From assembly GCA_030041515.1 (NCBI GenBank), contig JASHNS010000044.1, positions 1 to 43,973 on the forward strand: DNA of 43,973 nt, read 5' to 3'. Positions 17,242 to 24,678 of the stretch are shown here, in pieces. Position numbers and translations under genes: made by a program. Position 1 is the first letter of the stretch. The number at the start of each line of letters is the position of its first letter. The notes below the pieces were generated by a model. That model searched no databases. It was not told the DNA's origin and saw nothing but the letters and a program-made list of their open reading frames with translations. The stretch comes from Acidobacteriaceae bacterium (GTDB lineage: Bacteria; Acidobacteriota; Terriglobia; Terriglobales; Acidobacteriaceae).

Positions 17242-18327
17242 TCATGGTTGCGGCAGCGCCTCGATCACCGCCGCAGACCGCATGCTTTCGTTGCCATCCT
17301 GATCGACGGCGCTCACCGCGTACGCATAGCGATGGCCAGGGGTCACATCCTTATCTTCAAACGACGGCGGCACCACCGGCCTCCGGCCCGAGATGCACTC
17401 CCAACCCGTGCCCGTCCTGCGGTAGACCATATAGCCGGCCAGGTCGGGATCCGTATCCGGCCGCCACGATAAATCAATCGCGTGCGCCTGCTCGTCCGCG
17501 ACGACTGCCAGTCCCTCCGGAACCGCCGGCGGAAATACGTCTTTTGCCTCAATCGTCACTGCCTCGGACGGCAAACCCGTGATCTCCAGAGTCCGCCCAT
17601 CCAGAGCAACGCGCAGCACGCGTTCCGCCGTGTAGCGGTACAGATGATCCAGCGATGCATCCTGATCGATTGCCCCACCCGGGTCACCGTGGCTTAAATC
17701 CACTTCCAGGGTTTGCTCCTGGACTGGTGGCGCTTCGTTTTTCCGGGTCGGCTTTGAAGCCTTTGGCGGATTCATCAGGCTCCGCTGGATGCGCATCGTG
17801 AGTGCCGGCTCGCTTGTTGCTTGATTCCAGTGAAGCACCACGCCAGCCGGAACCGTCTGCAATGCGAGCCCTGTTACTGCCGGCGGCGCAGCCCCCGTAG
17901 CCACCCATGCCGGATTGGACGGGCCCGCCGTCTTCCCTGCAGGGCTTTGCAGTTCTACATAGAAGGCGACAGCCTCGCGGGTTCCCTCCTGCAACTGCGG
18001 CGGCAAGCTCGCGGCAAATTCGGCTGCCTGGTCGGGCGCGAAAGCCCCATCGCCTGCTCTCTGGCACAGCTTCTCATTGAAATGGACACTCTGCCCCTCC
18101 GTTCGCATCCAGCAAATATGTGCGCGCTGCGGCCCGCGCAACTCGACATTGTCAGTTGTATGGCGTGGCATCTTCCAGCGCAGCCGAACCTCGTTGCCTG
18201 CGCGGGACGCCTGCAGATCGCGCACCGGCCTGGGGAGCCAGAGCGTCGGCGGCTGGGGATTCGAGGCCAACCCGCAGCCCGCAAGCAAGACGAGCCATCC
18301 GGTTGCGGCGAGCGCGGCGGATTTCAT
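17242..18327 (-). CDS. Lipoprotein with fibronectin type III-like domains
   Basis: This 361-residue protein begins with a short basic-hydrophobic signal ending in a lipobox (LLAGCG, Cys at about 18), so it should be lipid-anchored in the cell envelope. The rest reads as about three FN3-like beta sandwiches: PRPVRDLQASRAGNEVRLRWKMP, then AVTGLALQTVPAGVVLHWN, then PEGLAVVADEQAHAIDLSWRPD ending in YAVSAVDQDGNES. Such domains usually bind proteins or glycans. It is the first gene of a two-gene unit with the FAA-hydrolase-family enzyme, an odd pairing that recurs only if the operon is conserved. Confidence 0.82.
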   Translation of the reverse strand: MKSAALAATGWLVLLAGCGLASNPQPPTLWLPRPVRDLQASRAGNEVRLRWKMPRHTTDNVELRGPQRAHICWMRTEGQSVHFNEKLCQRAGDGAFAPDQAAEFAASLPPQLQEGTREAVAFYVELQSPAGKTAGPSNPAWVATGAAPPAVTGLALQTVPAGVVLHWNQATSEPALTMRIQRSLMNPPKASKPTRKNEAPPVQEQTLEVDLSHGDPGGAIDQDASLDHLYRYTAERVLRVALDGRTLEITGLPSEAVTIEAKDVFPPAVPEGLAVVADEQAHAIDLSWRPDTDPDLAGYMVYRRTGTGWECISGRRPVVPPSFEDKDVTPGHRYAYAVSAVDQDGNESMRSAAVIEALPQP

Positions 18328-18500
18328 GCATCTTCAGCCTAGCAAAAGCTCGCGATGGACCGGATATGCCGGGTGAGGCTGTTACTTATCCGCCTGCGGT
18401 CGACTGCCTGTACCTTCCCGAGGGCGCAGTCCTGAAAGTGCGGATTCCCCGATCCCTGGGCGCCATCCCGCGCCGATCTGACTTCACATTATGAAAATCC

Positions 18501-18529
18501 TTGTGATTCTGAAAACATTTTGATACCTT
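18501..18529 (+). promoter_or_regulatory. Candidate promoter of the XRE-cupin regulator gene
   Basis: TTGTGA (18501-18506), a 17-nt spacer, and TACCTT (18524-18529) preceded by an extended -10 TG at 18521-18522. It lies in the only AT-rich patch of this gap. Two direct copies of TGAAAA (18492-18497 and 18510-18515), 18 bp apart, surround the -35 and could be an autoregulatory operator. The rest of the gap 18328-18490 shows nothing I can assign. Confidence 0.5.
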
Positions 18530-18572
18530 CATTCATCGCAGAGTGGCAGCGGCGTCTCCGCGGAGCGAATCC

Positions 18573-19292
18573 ATGCAAAGCCCTTTGGAACCAGCATCGC
18601 AGCCGTCAGAAACTCCTCCCGACAACATTCATTCCGCCGAGTGCTGCATCGCGGAAAAGCGTATCGGCGAGCGCATCCGGCGCCTGCGTCTCAAGCGCTC
18701 CATGGGGCTCGTGGAACTGGGCCGGCAGACCGGTCTGTCCGCGAGCTTTCTATCTCAGCTCGAGACCGGGCGCGTCGTTCCGACCCTGCGTAACCTGGCT
18801 CGCATTGCGATGGTTTTCGGACGCGATCTTTCGTATTTCTTCGAGCCGGAGCCGCATCCGCTTTTTCGGCTGCACCGTCACACGGATCGCGTGCGCCTGC
18901 CCCAATCCGGCGTGGATGCGCCCACCTACTTCTTCGAGAGTCTGGCCTGGATGGTTCCCGAACGCCAGCTCGATCCGTATTACGCGGAGTTCCTGCCCGT
19001 TCGCAATCCGTCCGATATCCGTCCCCATGTGCATCCTGGCTACGAGTTCCTCTATGTGCTCGAAGGCGAGCTCGAAATTCGCCACGGGGACCGCACCCAC
19101 TCTCTCGAAACCGGTGACAGTGTCTATTTCGATGCGGGCACTCCGCATTCTTACCGTTGTTCCGGCCAAATGCCGGCGGTCGCCCTCATCGTGACGATGC
19201 ACCAGCCGATGCCTCAACCCACGCTGCGAGCCGCAGCTCTGCCCACCCCGAACACGGGCAGCACCGCTTCCGAAGCCGACTCCCAGGCCTGA
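18573..19292 (+). CDS. XRE-family transcriptional regulator with C-terminal cupin domain
   Basis: This protein of about 239 residues has a helix-turn-helix of the Cro/CI type at roughly 29-85 (IGERIRRLRLKRSMGLVELG, then SFLSQLETGRVVPT) and a cupin_2 barrel at the end (IRPHVHPGYEFLYVLEGELE, then GDSVYFDAGTPHSYRC). The histidines H-x-H-x(n)-E and the late H suggest a bound metal or small ligand. This layout is that of SutR/PuuR-like regulators, which often control amino-acid, polyamine or sulfur metabolism. I chose ATG 18573 because it follows GGAG with 7-nt spacing; an in-frame GTG 18543 would add 10 residues. It precedes the partner-switching operon on the same strand. Confidence 0.9.
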   Translation: MQSPLEPASQPSETPPDNIHSAECCIAEKRIGERIRRLRLKRSMGLVELGRQTGLSASFLSQLETGRVVPTLRNLARIAMVFGRDLSYFFEPEPHPLFRLHRHTDRVRLPQSGVDAPTYFFESLAWMVPERQLDPYYAEFLPVRNPSDIRPHVHPGYEFLYVLEGELEIRHGDRTHSLETGDSVYFDAGTPHSYRCSGQMPAVALIVTMHQPMPQPTLRAAALPTPNTGSTASEADSQA

Positions 19293-19476
19293 CCGCGCCG
19301 GAACCTCGCGAGGTATCAATTCCGCTTGCAATTCCTGCCACGGATGCGCGACACTGGCGCTCTCCCCAGGGACCGAGGCGTCGCAGGCGTGTTCCCGAAC
19401 TCAGGCCTGCTGCGGTTGAGTGAGCCGTTCGGTCCGCAATTTGCGCTCATCCGAACCGGAGCGAGTTCTGAGTTTT

Positions 19477-20649
19477 ATGGATACGGCTGAATCGTTTTTG
19501 CGTCAGGACCGATTCGAGCAGCAGGTGGCACGGCTCCAGGCCCTGCTGGAAGCTACGCGGCATGTGCACTCGACGATCCGCGTCCACGATGTATTGCTCA
19601 AGACGGCCGACATTCTGGTGCGCGAACTGGAGCTTCCTGGCGCGGTGTTTGTGGATCCAGTCAGTCAGCAGCCTTTGGTTGCCCGTGGCGAACTGCCTGC
19701 CGCCCCATACACCGGTTGCCATCGCTTCCCGTTGCTTTCGCGCGAAAACCAGAAGCTTGCGGAACTCGTCGTGGCGACGGCCGATTGCGCCGAACTGACA
19801 CTCTACGAGCAGGATTTCGTCGAGGGTCTCGTCCTGCAGACCGCTGTAGCGCTGGAGAATGCCCACCTTCACGAACGCGACATCGAGTGGGCGCGCGTGC
19901 AACAGGATCTGCACGCCGCCCGCTCTCTGCAGCGCTCTCTGCTGCCGAAGAGCATGCCGGACATACCGGGTTATTCTCTGGCCGGACGATCGACTACCTG
20001 CTACGAAGTGGGTGGCGACTATCTCGACGTCCTCCCCCTGCCTGATGGAACGCACCTGATGGTGGTCGCCGATGTGGCTGGTAAAGGCCTCGCCTCGGCG
20101 ATCGTCGCCACAAGTTTCCGCACGGCGCTTCGCTCTCTGGCGGGCCAGCCTCTGCCCCTCGCGGACCTTGCGGCTCGCATTGGCCAGCAGCATTGGGAAG
20201 AGGGTCCCGAAGCGCGCCGCCGCTACATGACGGCTCTCTTCCTTCGCCTGCAACCCGCAACCGGCAAACTGCAAATCGTCAACGCCGGGCATAATCCCGC
20301 GGCGCTCCTGCTCCCTGACCACAGCGTGCGCATGATCGAAGCCTCCGGGCCGCCGCTGGGCATGCTCCCCGATCTGGTGTATTCGGACGAAACTCTCGAC
20401 TTCCCCCCTGGTTCGCGGCTCCTGCTGTATACGGATGGGCTCACTGAAGTTTTCAGAGATGACGAGGAATTCGGCACCGAACGCCTCATCAACACCTTCC
20501 GCGCCGCGCACTCCGCCGATGCCGAGCCGATCCTTGACGTTCTCTGGGATACTCTCGGCACCTTTGCTCTGCATGCACCGCAAACCGATGACATGACCGC
20601 GCTGGCGATCTGCCATCTGGATTCTTCCCAGCAGGAGATCCACTCATGA
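19477..20649 (+). CDS. GAF domain PP2C-type (SpoIIE/RsbU-like) serine phosphatase
   Basis: This protein of about 390 residues has a coiled start, a GAF-type sensor (about 20-150) and a PP2C/SpoIIE phosphatase domain (about 185-385). Phosphatase landmarks are the linker DLHAARSLQRSLLPKSMPDI, VGGDYLDVLPLPDG, VVADVAGKGLASA, NAGHNPAALL, LLYTDGLTE and a terminal TDDMTALAI. The inferred job is dephosphorylation of a STAS anti-sigma-antagonist, encoded two genes downstream, in response to a signal bound by the GAF domain. An in-frame GTG at 19420 would add 19 residues; neither start has a strong ribosome-binding site. Its stop overlaps the next start (ATGA at 20646-20649). Confidence 0.9.
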   Translation: MDTAESFLRQDRFEQQVARLQALLEATRHVHSTIRVHDVLLKTADILVRELELPGAVFVDPVSQQPLVARGELPAAPYTGCHRFPLLSRENQKLAELVVATADCAELTLYEQDFVEGLVLQTAVALENAHLHERDIEWARVQQDLHAARSLQRSLLPKSMPDIPGYSLAGRSTTCYEVGGDYLDVLPLPDGTHLMVVADVAGKGLASAIVATSFRTALRSLAGQPLPLADLAARIGQQHWEEGPEARRRYMTALFLRLQPATGKLQIVNAGHNPAALLLPDHSVRMIEASGPPLGMLPDLVYSDETLDFPPGSRLLLYTDGLTEVFRDDEEFGTERLINTFRAAHSADAEPILDVLWDTLGTFALHAPQTDDMTALAICHLDSSQQEIHS

Positions 20650-21083
20650 AGAATGGAAGTTCCGTGCAGGTTCGACTTCCTTCGGAACTCGGCTTTGAGA
20701 AAGTTGCCATGAGTACCGCCGCGAGCATGGCCGCGCTCATGGGCTTCACCGAGGACCGCATAGAAGACCTGAAAACGGCCGTCGCCGAAGCGTGCATCAA
20801 CGCCATTGAACACGGCAATCAGCTCAATAGCGGGCTCACGGTGGGCGTGGTCCTCTCCACCACCGAGGATCGTCTCGAAATCAAGGTCATCGACGACGGT
20901 GCCGGCGTGAATAACGCACCCCACGCTCCGGACATTGACCGCAAGATGCACGGCGAAGAGGACCCACGCGGCATGGGCATGTTTCTTATCCAGGCTCTTG
21001 TCGACGAAGCGGAGTGGTACAAGGGTCCTCCCGGCAAGAGCTTCGTCCGTCTCGTCATCCGCCTCGACAAGGAGAATCAGTAA
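20646..21083 (+). CDS. RsbW-type anti-sigma factor / serine kinase
   Basis: This 145-residue GHKL ATPase shows the N-box EACINAIEHGN, the G1 box IDDGAG and the G2-like RGMGMFLI. In partner switching, such proteins hold a sigma factor or other target and phosphorylate the STAS antagonist. It overlaps both neighbours (ATGA upstream, TAATG downstream), so all three are made in fixed proportion. No sigma factor gene is present nearby; its target is therefore unknown and could be another output protein. Confidence 0.92.
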   Translation: MKNGSSVQVRLPSELGFEKVAMSTAASMAALMGFTEDRIEDLKTAVAEACINAIEHGNQLNSGLTVGVVLSTTEDRLEIKVIDDGAGVNNAPHAPDIDRKMHGEEDPRGMGMFLIQALVDEAEWYKGPPGKSFVRLVIRLDKENQ

Positions 21084-21442
21084 TGCAGACCGCAACCAGG
21101 GTCACCCAACGCACTGCCACTGCTGCATCCGGCAACACCGTCACCATTCTCGGATTCGGCGGAGATATTTCCTCGGCATCGAAAGACATAGTACTGGGCG
21201 CCTATCACGGCCTGAACGGCACCGCGTCGCAGGTATTGCTGGATTTCACGGGGGTGGATTACATCAACTCGTCGGGTATCGCCATCATCATCCAGATGCT
21301 GCTGGAGGCAGGCAAGGCGGGCACACAGACCATTGGCATCTTCGGCCTCACGTCGCACTTCAACAAAGTCTTTACCATGGTGGGGATCAACAAGTATGCG
21401 GCCCTGCACAAGGACGAGGTCGCGGCCCTGGCCGCCATGTGA
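21083..21442 (+). CDS. STAS-domain anti-sigma factor antagonist (RsbV-like)
   Basis: This 119-residue STAS protein has the typical LLDFTGVDYINSSGIAIII segment; one of the serines in NSSG is the expected phosphorylation site. Dephosphorylated antagonist would bind the RsbW-like kinase and free its target. The ATG shares its first base with the TAA stop of the kinase gene. The N-terminal 15 residues are Thr-rich and variable. Downstream, 7 bp separate it from the membrane phosphatase gene. Confidence 0.93.
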   Translation: MQTATRVTQRTATAASGNTVTILGFGGDISSASKDIVLGAYHGLNGTASQVLLDFTGVDYINSSGIAIIIQMLLEAGKAGTQTIGIFGLTSHFNKVFTMVGINKYAALHKDEVAALAAM

Positions 21443-21449
21443 GGAGCCG

Positions 21450-23528
21450 ATGAGCCGTTCGCAACGGGGCTTCCACCGGGCGCTCGTGCTTCTGCTCGCG
21501 CTCGCGGGCGCAACATTCGCAATCCAGGCACAAACCTCTGCGCCGACTTTGTCCATTCAGGACCTCGGCAGGGGCACGGCAACCCTCGATGGGCCGTGGC
21601 AGTTTCATCTGGGGGATGACCTCGCGTGGGCGAGCCCCGATCTGGACGACGCCACCGGCTACAATGGCTGGACTCAGATCACCGCCGACATGCCGTGGGG
21701 CGCGCAGGGCTATCGCTCCTACGTCGGCTACGCCTGGTACCGGAAGCATCTGGACATCACCCCCGCATCCGCCGCAGCGCCGGACTGGTCGATTCTCCTC
21801 GGCGAGATCGACGACGTCTACGCGATCTACTGGAACGGAAAGCTTATTGCCACCCACGGCAGGTTCCCTCCGGATCCTTCGTGGCGCTGGCTGGAAGGCG
21901 CTCAGACCTTTCATCTGGGCCCCATGCGCAAGGGCGTGCTCGCCATCCGCGTCTACAAATACCCGCTCGGCTCCTATCAGAACGGCCTGCAGGGCGGCCT
22001 CTATGCGCCTCCGCTCCTTGGCAGCATCCATGCGATCTCGCGGGAAAAATCCGAGAGCGACTACTTCTGGCTCCGGCAGCACCAGTTCGCTTATGCCATC
22101 GACTCGCTCGAAGCTCTCGTCCTGCTGCTCAGCTTCCTCTTCTGGTGGCGCGATCGTTCACAGAAAGTTCTTTTCTGGACGGCGCTGTTCTGTTTTGCGC
22201 AAATCGCCAATGCGCTGACCGCGACTTTGCACACCCCGCTCTCGTTTCGTTTTGTCCAGGGGTTGGACGATCCCCTGCTGGCCCTCCAGGACGTGAGCCT
22301 CTGGTTCCTCCTCCTTTGGTTGCTCGGGTTGCGCAACAATGAGCGCATCTATCGTTGGACGCGCATTCTGGTCATCGTCGACGTCCTCGCTCAGTGCCTG
22401 GATGGAGCCACCTGCCTGCTGGATTGGAGCCGCCCCGGCCTGACTGTGGCCGCTCAGGTGACGGATGGGCTCCTCACGGTCGTCTGGACCACGGTGGAAT
22501 TGTGGCCCCTCGTCGTTGTCATCCTCGCGGTTCGCAGCCGCTTGGACTGGCCGCGCTGGGTGGTCGCGGTTTTCGCCTTCATCTCTGAGCTGGCCTTCAT
22601 TGTGCCCATCATGCTCGCACAGGGCAGCCGCTTCACTCACTGGACAATCGGGCAAACCCTCGAACTGCCCATCTTCACGGCAGGGGGCGTCGCCTTCACG
22701 GCGCCAACGCTCGCCAGCACGGGCCTGCTGCTGGCCATCATCTATGGCGTATTCAGCTACTCGCGCGAAGCCATGGCCCGAAGGCAGATCATCGAGCAGG
22801 AATTGAAGAGCGCGCAGGAGCTCCAGCAGGTGCTCATCCCCGAAGAGCTGCCGTCGCTGCCGGGCTTCGCCGTCACCAGCGGCTACCGCCCCGCGCTGGA
22901 GGTGGGCGGCGATTTCTTCCAGATCGTTCCGCTGGAGAGCGAGACGCCAGGCTCCGCGCTGATCGTGCTCGGCGACGTCAGCGGCAAAGGCCTCCGCGCG
23001 GCCATGACCGTATCGCTGATCGTGGGCACGCTGCGCACCCTGGCGGAAACCACCTCTCATCCCTCGGAAATCCTCGCTGGCCTGAATCGCCGCCTCTGCG
23101 GACGCCTGCACGGCGGATTCGCAACCTGCGTCGCCGTGAAGCTCGACGCCAATGGCTCGTGCACCCTGGCGAATGCTGGACATCCGTCCCCGTTCCTGAA
23201 TGGTGAAGAAGTTGCCGCGCCGGGAGAGCTGCCCCTCGGCGTGGCGCCGGGAACGGCCTACGAGGAAACCACGGTTCGCCTCCGCCCCGGCGACCATTTC
23301 GTTCTCTACACCGATGGCTTGCTGGAAGCGCGCAATGCCGCCGGCGAGCTGTTCGGATTCGACCGCCTGCGCGACCTGGTCTCAGCCCGCCCCGATGCCG
23401 CCCTTTCCATCGACGCGGCCGTCCGCTTCGGCCAGCAGGACGACATCACCGTCCTCACCCTCACGCGCCTGGAAATTGGGGAAGAAGCACGGATGCATAT
23501 GCTGGCGCCGGCCCTCGCACCGGCTTAA
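21450..23528 (+). CDS. Membrane-bound PP2C (SpoIIE) phosphatase with extracytoplasmic sensor and 7TM-type region
   Basis: This 692-residue protein has four parts. There is a signal peptide (to about residue 28, AIQAQ), then an extracytoplasmic jelly-roll domain (about 30-210; FHLGDDLAWASPD, then YAWYRKHLDI) like the sensors of 7TMR-DISM proteins. A membrane region of about seven helices (220-440) follows, and finally a cytoplasmic SpoIIE phosphatase (about 455-680; VGGDFFQIVPLE, GDVSGKGLRAAM, NAGHPSPFL, VLYTDGLLEARN, QQDDITVLTL). It should dephosphorylate a STAS protein in response to an external ligand. ATG 21450 was chosen because it begins the signal peptide and follows GAGGAG; the frame opens earlier only as an overlap of the STAS gene. 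It is the last gene of the operon. Confidence 0.92.
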   Translation: MSRSQRGFHRALVLLLALAGATFAIQAQTSAPTLSIQDLGRGTATLDGPWQFHLGDDLAWASPDLDDATGYNGWTQITADMPWGAQGYRSYVGYAWYRKHLDITPASAAAPDWSILLGEIDDVYAIYWNGKLIATHGRFPPDPSWRWLEGAQTFHLGPMRKGVLAIRVYKYPLGSYQNGLQGGLYAPPLLGSIHAISREKSESDYFWLRQHQFAYAIDSLEALVLLLSFLFWWRDRSQKVLFWTALFCFAQIANALTATLHTPLSFRFVQGLDDPLLALQDVSLWFLLLWLLGLRNNERIYRWTRILVIVDVLAQCLDGATCLLDWSRPGLTVAAQVTDGLLTVVWTTVELWPLVVVILAVRSRLDWPRWVVAVFAFISELAFIVPIMLAQGSRFTHWTIGQTLELPIFTAGGVAFTAPTLASTGLLLAIIYGVFSYSREAMARRQIIEQELKSAQELQQVLIPEELPSLPGFAVTSGYRPALEVGGDFFQIVPLESETPGSALIVLGDVSGKGLRAAMTVSLIVGTLRTLAETTSHPSEILAGLNRRLCGRLHGGFATCVAVKLDANGSCTLANAGHPSPFLNGEEVAAPGELPLGVAPGTAYEETTVRLRPGDHFVLYTDGLLEARNAAGELFGFDRLRDLVSARPDAALSIDAAVRFGQQDDITVLTLTRLEIGEEARMHMLAPALAPA

Positions 23529-23563
23529 GACCCCTGCAGGGCGGCCGCCGGACCGCCCCAACT

Positions 23564-23592
23564 ATGCAAGCCGAACCAATTGCATCTAATAT
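23564..23592 (+). promoter_or_regulatory. Candidate promoter/operator upstream of the HU gene
   Basis: A -10-like TAATAT (23587-23592) lies about 40 bp before the HU start. An inverted repeat ATGCAA (23564-23569) / TTGCAT (23580-23585) occupies the position expected for the -35. The short AT-rich motif stands out in GC-rich DNA, but the evidence is modest. Confidence 0.35.
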
Positions 23593-23631
23593 GGTTAGCG
23601 GGACCTGATTTCGACAGGGAGCGACCTTGCC

Positions 23632-23958
23632 ATGACAAAAGCGGATCTCGTGGAGGAAGTAACCAAACTCGGCGACCTCACCCGCCGCGACAGCGAAGTC
23701 ATCGTAGAGACGATTTTCGATTCCGTCATTGGCGCTCTGCGCTCCGGCGACAAGATCGAAATCCGTGGCTTCGGTAGCTTCCGTATCCGCCAGCGCAAGC
23801 CGCGCATTGGCCGCAACCCCAAAACCGGCGCGAAGGTCGAAGTCCCTGCCAAGAAGGTTCCTTACTTCAAGCCCAGCAAGGAACTGCGCGATCTGGTCAA
23901 CCCAGGCGGAAAATCTCCTGTGCCCCCGGAGACGGGCAGCGCCGACTCCGCTGCCTGA
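23632..23958 (+). CDS. HU/IHF-family DNA-binding protein
   Basis: This 108-residue nucleoid protein starts MTKADLVEEVTKLGDLTRRD and contains the HU signature with the GFGSFRIRQRKPRIGRNP beta-arm and the NPKTG tip. It bends DNA as a dimer. The core is about 92 residues; a further tail of about 15 residues (PVPPETGSADSAA) is acidic and disordered, as in some acidobacterial and delta-proteobacterial HU proteins. GGGAG precedes the ATG. Confidence 0.95.
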   Translation: MTKADLVEEVTKLGDLTRRDSEVIVETIFDSVIGALRSGDKIEIRGFGSFRIRQRKPRIGRNPKTGAKVEVPAKKVPYFKPSKELRDLVNPGGKSPVPPETGSADSAA

Positions 23959-24039
23959 GCCTTCGGCACCTTCAGCGGATCGTTCTCCCCGCTGATATGG
24001 CGGCGCTCCGCCTGACCGGCCAAGTGTCACTTCCAGGCG

Positions 24040-24570
24040 TCATTTGTAGATCAGGTGGATATTGATCGCCGTCACCGGGCAGCCTACGTGGATTGCAGCC
24101 GTCTGGAATGATGGCGCCGCGAGCAGGACGTGCGGATTGTTGGCGAACCCAAAACCCTCCTTCGGAATTCCAAACAGATTCCGGTCCAGCTTGTGGTTCC
24201 GGTTTTCATCATGAATCACCACGACGGCGTACTGGCCCGGGGGCATCTGAAAAATCTCCGTCGCCTCACCGTTTCCAATCGGAAACCCGCCATGCACGAC
24301 CGCCAGCTTCGTGTCCTCCGGCCATCCCTGCGGCGAGGCGTACACTGCGCCCCCAGCCTGCCCCTTTTGGTTGCGGAATCCCGTCACGTGAATCCTGAGC
24401 GTACACAGGGGCTGCCCCGCCTTCGGAGCTGAATAGCGTCCGCTCGGGTCGTGCTGCTGCGCCCGCGCTGGGCTCACTGTCATTCCAGCCAGAAAAGACA
24501 CCGTCAGCACCAGCGGCGCCGCTGCCCGCCTGGCACTGGCTCGCAAAACTACCATCGCCGAGATCGTCAT
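24040..24570 (-). CDS. Secreted DUF2141 domain protein
   Basis: This 176-residue protein has an N-terminal signal peptide (hydrophobic core to about residue 36, cleavage near ARAQQ) and a DUF2141 domain: LRIHVTGFRNQKGQAGGAVYASPQGWP, YAVVVIHDENRNHKLDRNLFGIPKEGFGFANNP. The motif HDENxNxKLDxNxxGxPxEGxGxSN is diagnostic. It is predicted periplasmic; the function of the family is unknown. The frame is open far upstream opposite fadN, but only the part after ATG 24570 is real. It is divergent from fadN, with 108 bp between. Confidence 0.92.
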   Translation of the reverse strand: MTISAMVVLRASARRAAAPLVLTVSFLAGMTVSPARAQQHDPSGRYSAPKAGQPLCTLRIHVTGFRNQKGQAGGAVYASPQGWPEDTKLAVVHGGFPIGNGEATEIFQMPPGQYAVVVIHDENRNHKLDRNLFGIPKEGFGFANNPHVLLAAPSFQTAAIHVGCPVTAINIHLIYK

Positions 24571-24678
24571 CCCCAAAGCGTAGCCTTTCCTCACGAAGCC
24601 TGCCTGCTGAAATGCCAGAGCTGCCCTGAATCGGGTAGGGTGATAAGTTGGCACATTTCCCTCCTCGGAGGTCTTCCC

